NCBI GenBank assembly: GCA_937902605.1
Contig: CALFNC010000176.1
Location: forward strand, 1 to 8,068
Reading direction: 5' to 3'
DNA length: 8,068 nucleotides
Source of the DNA: an uncultured Acidobacteriota bacterium
GTDB taxonomy: Bacteria > Acidobacteriota > Thermoanaerobaculia > UBA5066
The translations under genes and the position numbers were made by a program. A model generated the notes under the pieces. That model did not search any database. It saw only the letters and a program-made list of their open reading frames with translations, and was not told where the DNA came from. This document shows, in pieces, positions 5,993 through 8,068 of this stretch; position 1 is the stretch's first letter; each line of letters begins with the position of its first letter.

Positions 5993-7192
5993 ATGGAACA
6001 GATACTTGCCGGCGTCGAAGGCTTCATGTACCCGAACGAGGTAGAGCTCCAGTGGAGCATCCTCATCGTTCTCTACCCATTCATCACCGGCCTCGTGGCC
6101 GGTGCGTTCATCCTGGCGTCGCTCGAGCGGGTCTTCAACGTCGAGGCGGTGAAGCCGACCTACCGGCTGGCCCTCCTGACCGCGCTCGCGTTCCTCCTCG
6201 TGGCACCGCTCCCTCTGCAGCTCCACCTGGGCCATCCCGAGCGGTCGCTCGAGATGTACCTGACGCCGCACCTGACGTCGGCGATGGCGATGTTCGGGTT
6301 CGTCTACCTCTGGTATCTCATGGTGGTCCTCGTCCTGGAGATCTGGCTCGACTACCGGAAGGAGATCGTCTTGATGGCTCGGAAGAGCACCGGGGCGACG
6401 AAGCTCCTCTACCGCGTGATGTCACTCGGGGTCGACAACATCTCCGAGGAGTCCCTCCGGATCGACCATAAGCTGGGCACCTTCCTGACGATCGTCGGCA
6501 TCCCGTCCGCCTTCCTCCTGCACGGGTACGTCGGGTTCATTTTCGGCTCAATCAAGGCGAACCCTTGGTGGTCGACGCCGCTCATGCCGATCGTCTTCCT
6601 CTTCTCGGCGATCGTATCGGGGATCGCGACGGTCATGCTGATGTACATGGCCATAACCGTGGTTCGGGGCGGGAAGATCGACATGCCGTGCGTCGACACG
6701 ATCGCGCGGTACCTGATGTACGCCTTCATCGTCGACTTCTCCCTCGAGATGCTCGACCTGATCCACCGGGTCTACGAGGCCGACGAGTCGTTCAAGAGCC
6801 TCGACTTCATGGTCCATACGCGCCTTTACACGTCGCAGGTCATCCTCCAGATCGTCATCGGGACGATCATTCCGATCGGCCTCCTGGCGATGACCCAGCT
6901 GATCAAGCTGACCGACGGAGCCCGGAAGGGGATCTATTCTGTCGCGGGGTGCTTGACGCTCATTGGGATCTTCTCGATGCGCTGGAACGTCGTCATCGGC
7001 GGCCAGCTCTTCTCGAAGAGCTTCCTCGGCTACACGACGTATAAGATGGCGTTCGCGACGAAGGAGGGCCTCCTGCCGGCCCTGGTCCTGATGGTCCTGC
7101 CTTTCGTCATCCTCTGGGTTCTGGTGAAGCTCCTCCCGCCATGGGAGGAAGAGGCGCCCGCGCTCTCGGATGGGCCGGGGGACGGAATCTGA
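5993..7192 (+). CDS. NrfD/PsrC/DsrP-type membrane quinone subunit
   Basis: The 399-residue polytopic protein has nine clear hydrophobic segments, at about 22-44, 58-78, 98-119, 160-185, 196-222, 237-258, 280-302, 314-336 and 360-381; a tenth could be hidden in the longer ones. The LHLGHPERSLEMY stretch (77-89) corresponds to the LDLGRPxR-type motif after the second helix in the NrfD/PsrC superfamily, and SMRWNVVIGGQ (328-338) to its conserved late-helix motif. Members of this superfamily (NrfD, PsrC, HybB, DsrP, HmcC, ActC) oxidise or reduce menaquinone at the membrane without heme and hand electrons to an NrfC-type partner, here the gene just upstream. The protein is longer than NrfD proper (about 320 residues) and closer in size to DsrP or HybB types, so the exact subfamily is open. 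The charged acidic tail is probably not membrane-embedded. The best-supported role is quinol:cytochrome electron transfer. Confidence 0.92.
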   Translation: MEQILAGVEGFMYPNEVELQWSILIVLYPFITGLVAGAFILASLERVFNVEAVKPTYRLALLTALAFLLVAPLPLQLHLGHPERSLEMYLTPHLTSAMAMFGFVYLWYLMVVLVLEIWLDYRKEIVLMARKSTGATKLLYRVMSLGVDNISEESLRIDHKLGTFLTIVGIPSAFLLHGYVGFIFGSIKANPWWSTPLMPIVFLFSAIVSGIATVMLMYMAITVVRGGKIDMPCVDTIARYLMYAFIVDFSLEMLDLIHRVYEADESFKSLDFMVHTRLYTSQVILQIVIGTIIPIGLLAMTQLIKLTDGARKGIYSVAGCLTLIGIFSMRWNVVIGGQLFSKSFLGYTTYKMAFATKEGLLPALVLMVLPFVILWVLVKLLPPWEEEAPALSDGPGDGI

Positions 7193-7210
7193 CGCTCCGG
7201 GGAAGGTGAC

Positions 7211-7214
7211 GGAG
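7211..7214 (+). promoter_or_regulatory. Ribosome binding site of DUF2339-like gene
   Basis: GGAG six bases before ATG 7221 supports that start. The alternative ATG 7170, inside the nrfD-like gene, has no such site. Confidence 0.55.
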
Positions 7215-7220
7215 AAGGCG

Positions 7221-8025
7221 ATGAAAGAGAGGCTCGCAGCAGTGGAGGCGAGACTCACTTCCCTCGCCGAGACCGTCCGAACGCTCGAGGCGCGACTGGC
7301 TGCCCTCGACATTCGAGTGGAACCGCGGCCCGCCGGTCCCGCGAGACCGGTCGCCGTCCCGGAGGAGCCGCTTCCCCTCGAGTCGGAGGAGACGGTCGCG
7401 ATCCAGGGGACGTCCTTCCTCCCCCTCGTGGGGCGAACGCTCCTCGTTCTCGGCGGGGCCTTCCTCATCCGCGCCCTGACCGACGACGGGAAGATCCCGC
7501 CGGCCGCCGGCGTGGGGCTCGGTCTTCTCTATGCGGCAGTGATGGGCGTCCTCGCCGACCGGGCGCGGGGCGCGGCGGAGCGCTGGAGCGCCGTTTTTCA
7601 CGGCCTCTCCGCCACGATGATCGCGCTGCCTCTCATCGTCGAGGCCACCACCCGCTTCAAGGTTCTCTCGCCGATCGTCGGAGCTATCGTCCTCTCCCTC
7701 TTCACGGTCTTCCTCGTCGGAGTCGCCTGGAGGCGGGACTCCCAGTGCCTGGCCTGGGTGGCGACACTCGGCTCGCTCGCCGCGATCCTCGCTCTCGTGT
7801 TCTCCACGCATGCCGTGGCCACCTTCTCCGTCGTCCTGATCGGGCTCGGAACGGCTTCTCTCTGGCTGACCTACGGCCAGCGCTGGCATGCGCTCCGCTG
7901 GCCGCTGGCGCTGGCGGCCGACCTCGTCGTCTCGCTCATGGCTTACGTGGCGGCGCACCCCGGAGGGCTTCCCGAAGGGTACGGCGACCTCTCCATTCCG
8001 GGGGTCCTGGCGATCGCCCTCGCCC
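7221..8025 (+). CDS. DUF2339-like polytopic membrane protein, 3'-partial
   Basis: Genuine sequence gives 268 residues before adapter begins. The N-terminus (about 1-34) is a Leu/Ala/Glu-rich heptad coiled coil, followed by a Pro-rich linker (35-55) and then hydrophobic segments at about 66-86, 95-112, 122-141, 150-170, 177-195, 198-218 and 226-244, with another starting at 260. A coiled coil, linker and a long series of helices is the layout of DUF2339 proteins, which often exceed 600 residues, so most of this gene is probably missing. The family has no established function. ATG 7221 is preferred over ATG 7170 because of GGAG at 7211 and because 7170 would overlap the nrfD-like gene by 23 bases. 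It lies 28 bases after that gene and may be co-transcribed without a shared function. The apparent stop at 8058-8060 is in adapter, not genome. Confidence 0.72.
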
Positions 8026-8068
8026 AGATCGGAAGAGCGTCGTGTAGGGAAAGAGTGTAGATCTCGGT
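8026..8068 (+). other. Illumina adapter read-through (artefact)
   Basis: The final 43 bases, beginning AGATCGGAAGAGCGTCGTGT and ending in GTAGATCTCGGT, match the reverse complement of the Illumina TruSeq universal (P5) adapter as I know it. The match is continuous to the contig end. This is library sequence that survived trimming, not part of the genome. It adds the false C-terminal residues GRASCRERV to the membrane protein above. Confidence 0.98.

Noticed and set aside
6548..7958. Two long minus-strand open frames opposite the nrfD-like and DUF2339-like genes
   Set aside because: They encode Arg/Asp/Glu-rich sequence typical of antisense to membrane-protein genes in GC-rich DNA, and they overlap well-supported plus-strand genes.
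1..8025. A 7-deazaguanine DNA-modification (Dpd-like) or other defence system around queC/queE
   Set aside because: No DpdA-like transglycosylase, helicase, nuclease or methyltransferase is present; the neighbours are lipoate and respiratory genes.
1..8025. tRNA or rRNA genes, insertion sequences, CRISPR arrays or attachment sites
   Set aside because: No transposase or integrase reading frame, regularly spaced repeats or tRNA-like cloverleaf was seen; nearly all sequence is accounted for by coding genes.

Overview
This is a GC-rich window of dense, short-spaced bacterial genes with no RNA genes, mobile elements or CRISPR. The Tat-exported iron-sulfur protein, the multiheme c-type cytochrome and the NrfD-type membrane protein point to a respiring bacterium with a periplasm-like compartment. 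Acidobacteriota or a deltaproteobacterial-type lineage would fit, but the phylum cannot be fixed from the sequence. The piece is an assembly contig: its last 43 bases (8026-8068) match Illumina TruSeq adapter, so genomic sequence ends at 8025.

Layout. (1) Positions 1-1719, plus strand: the 3' part of a Ycf46-type AAA+ ATPase gene, then a small [4Fe-4S] ferredoxin gene. (2) Positions 1731-4622, minus strand: a tight four-gene cluster read queC > queE > lipB > lipA. Every junction is a 4-base stop/start overlap (ATGA, GTGA, TTGA), so the cluster is very probably one translationally coupled operon. QueC and QueE make the 7-deazaguanine precursor preQ0 (for tRNA queuosine); LipB and LipA make protein-bound lipoate. 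(3) Positions 4623-4720: a divergent intergenic region, the only likely promoter-bearing gap. (4) Positions 4721-7192, plus strand: a three-gene electron-transfer module of an anchored tetraheme cytochrome c, a Tat-exported four-cluster ferredoxin-like subunit (NrfC/DsrO type) and a polytopic NrfD/DsrP-type quinone-interacting subunit. No terminal catalytic subunit is in view. (5) Positions 7221-8025, plus strand: the 5' part of a DUF2339-like polytopic membrane protein, cut by the end of genuine sequence.

Several starts were moved inward from the longest reading frame because of Shine-Dalgarno sequences, stop/start overlaps and family N-termini: ferredoxin 1489, lipA 2606 (TTG), lipB 3283 (GTG), cytochrome 4721, Tat ferredoxin 5209, NrfD 5993 and DUF2339 protein 7221. 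I see no clearly undescribed system. The best leads are the mixed preQ0/lipoate operon with a 16-bp palindrome over the lipB/lipA junction, the orphan cytochrome-NrfC-NrfD module, and the adapter read-through that creates a false protein C-terminus.
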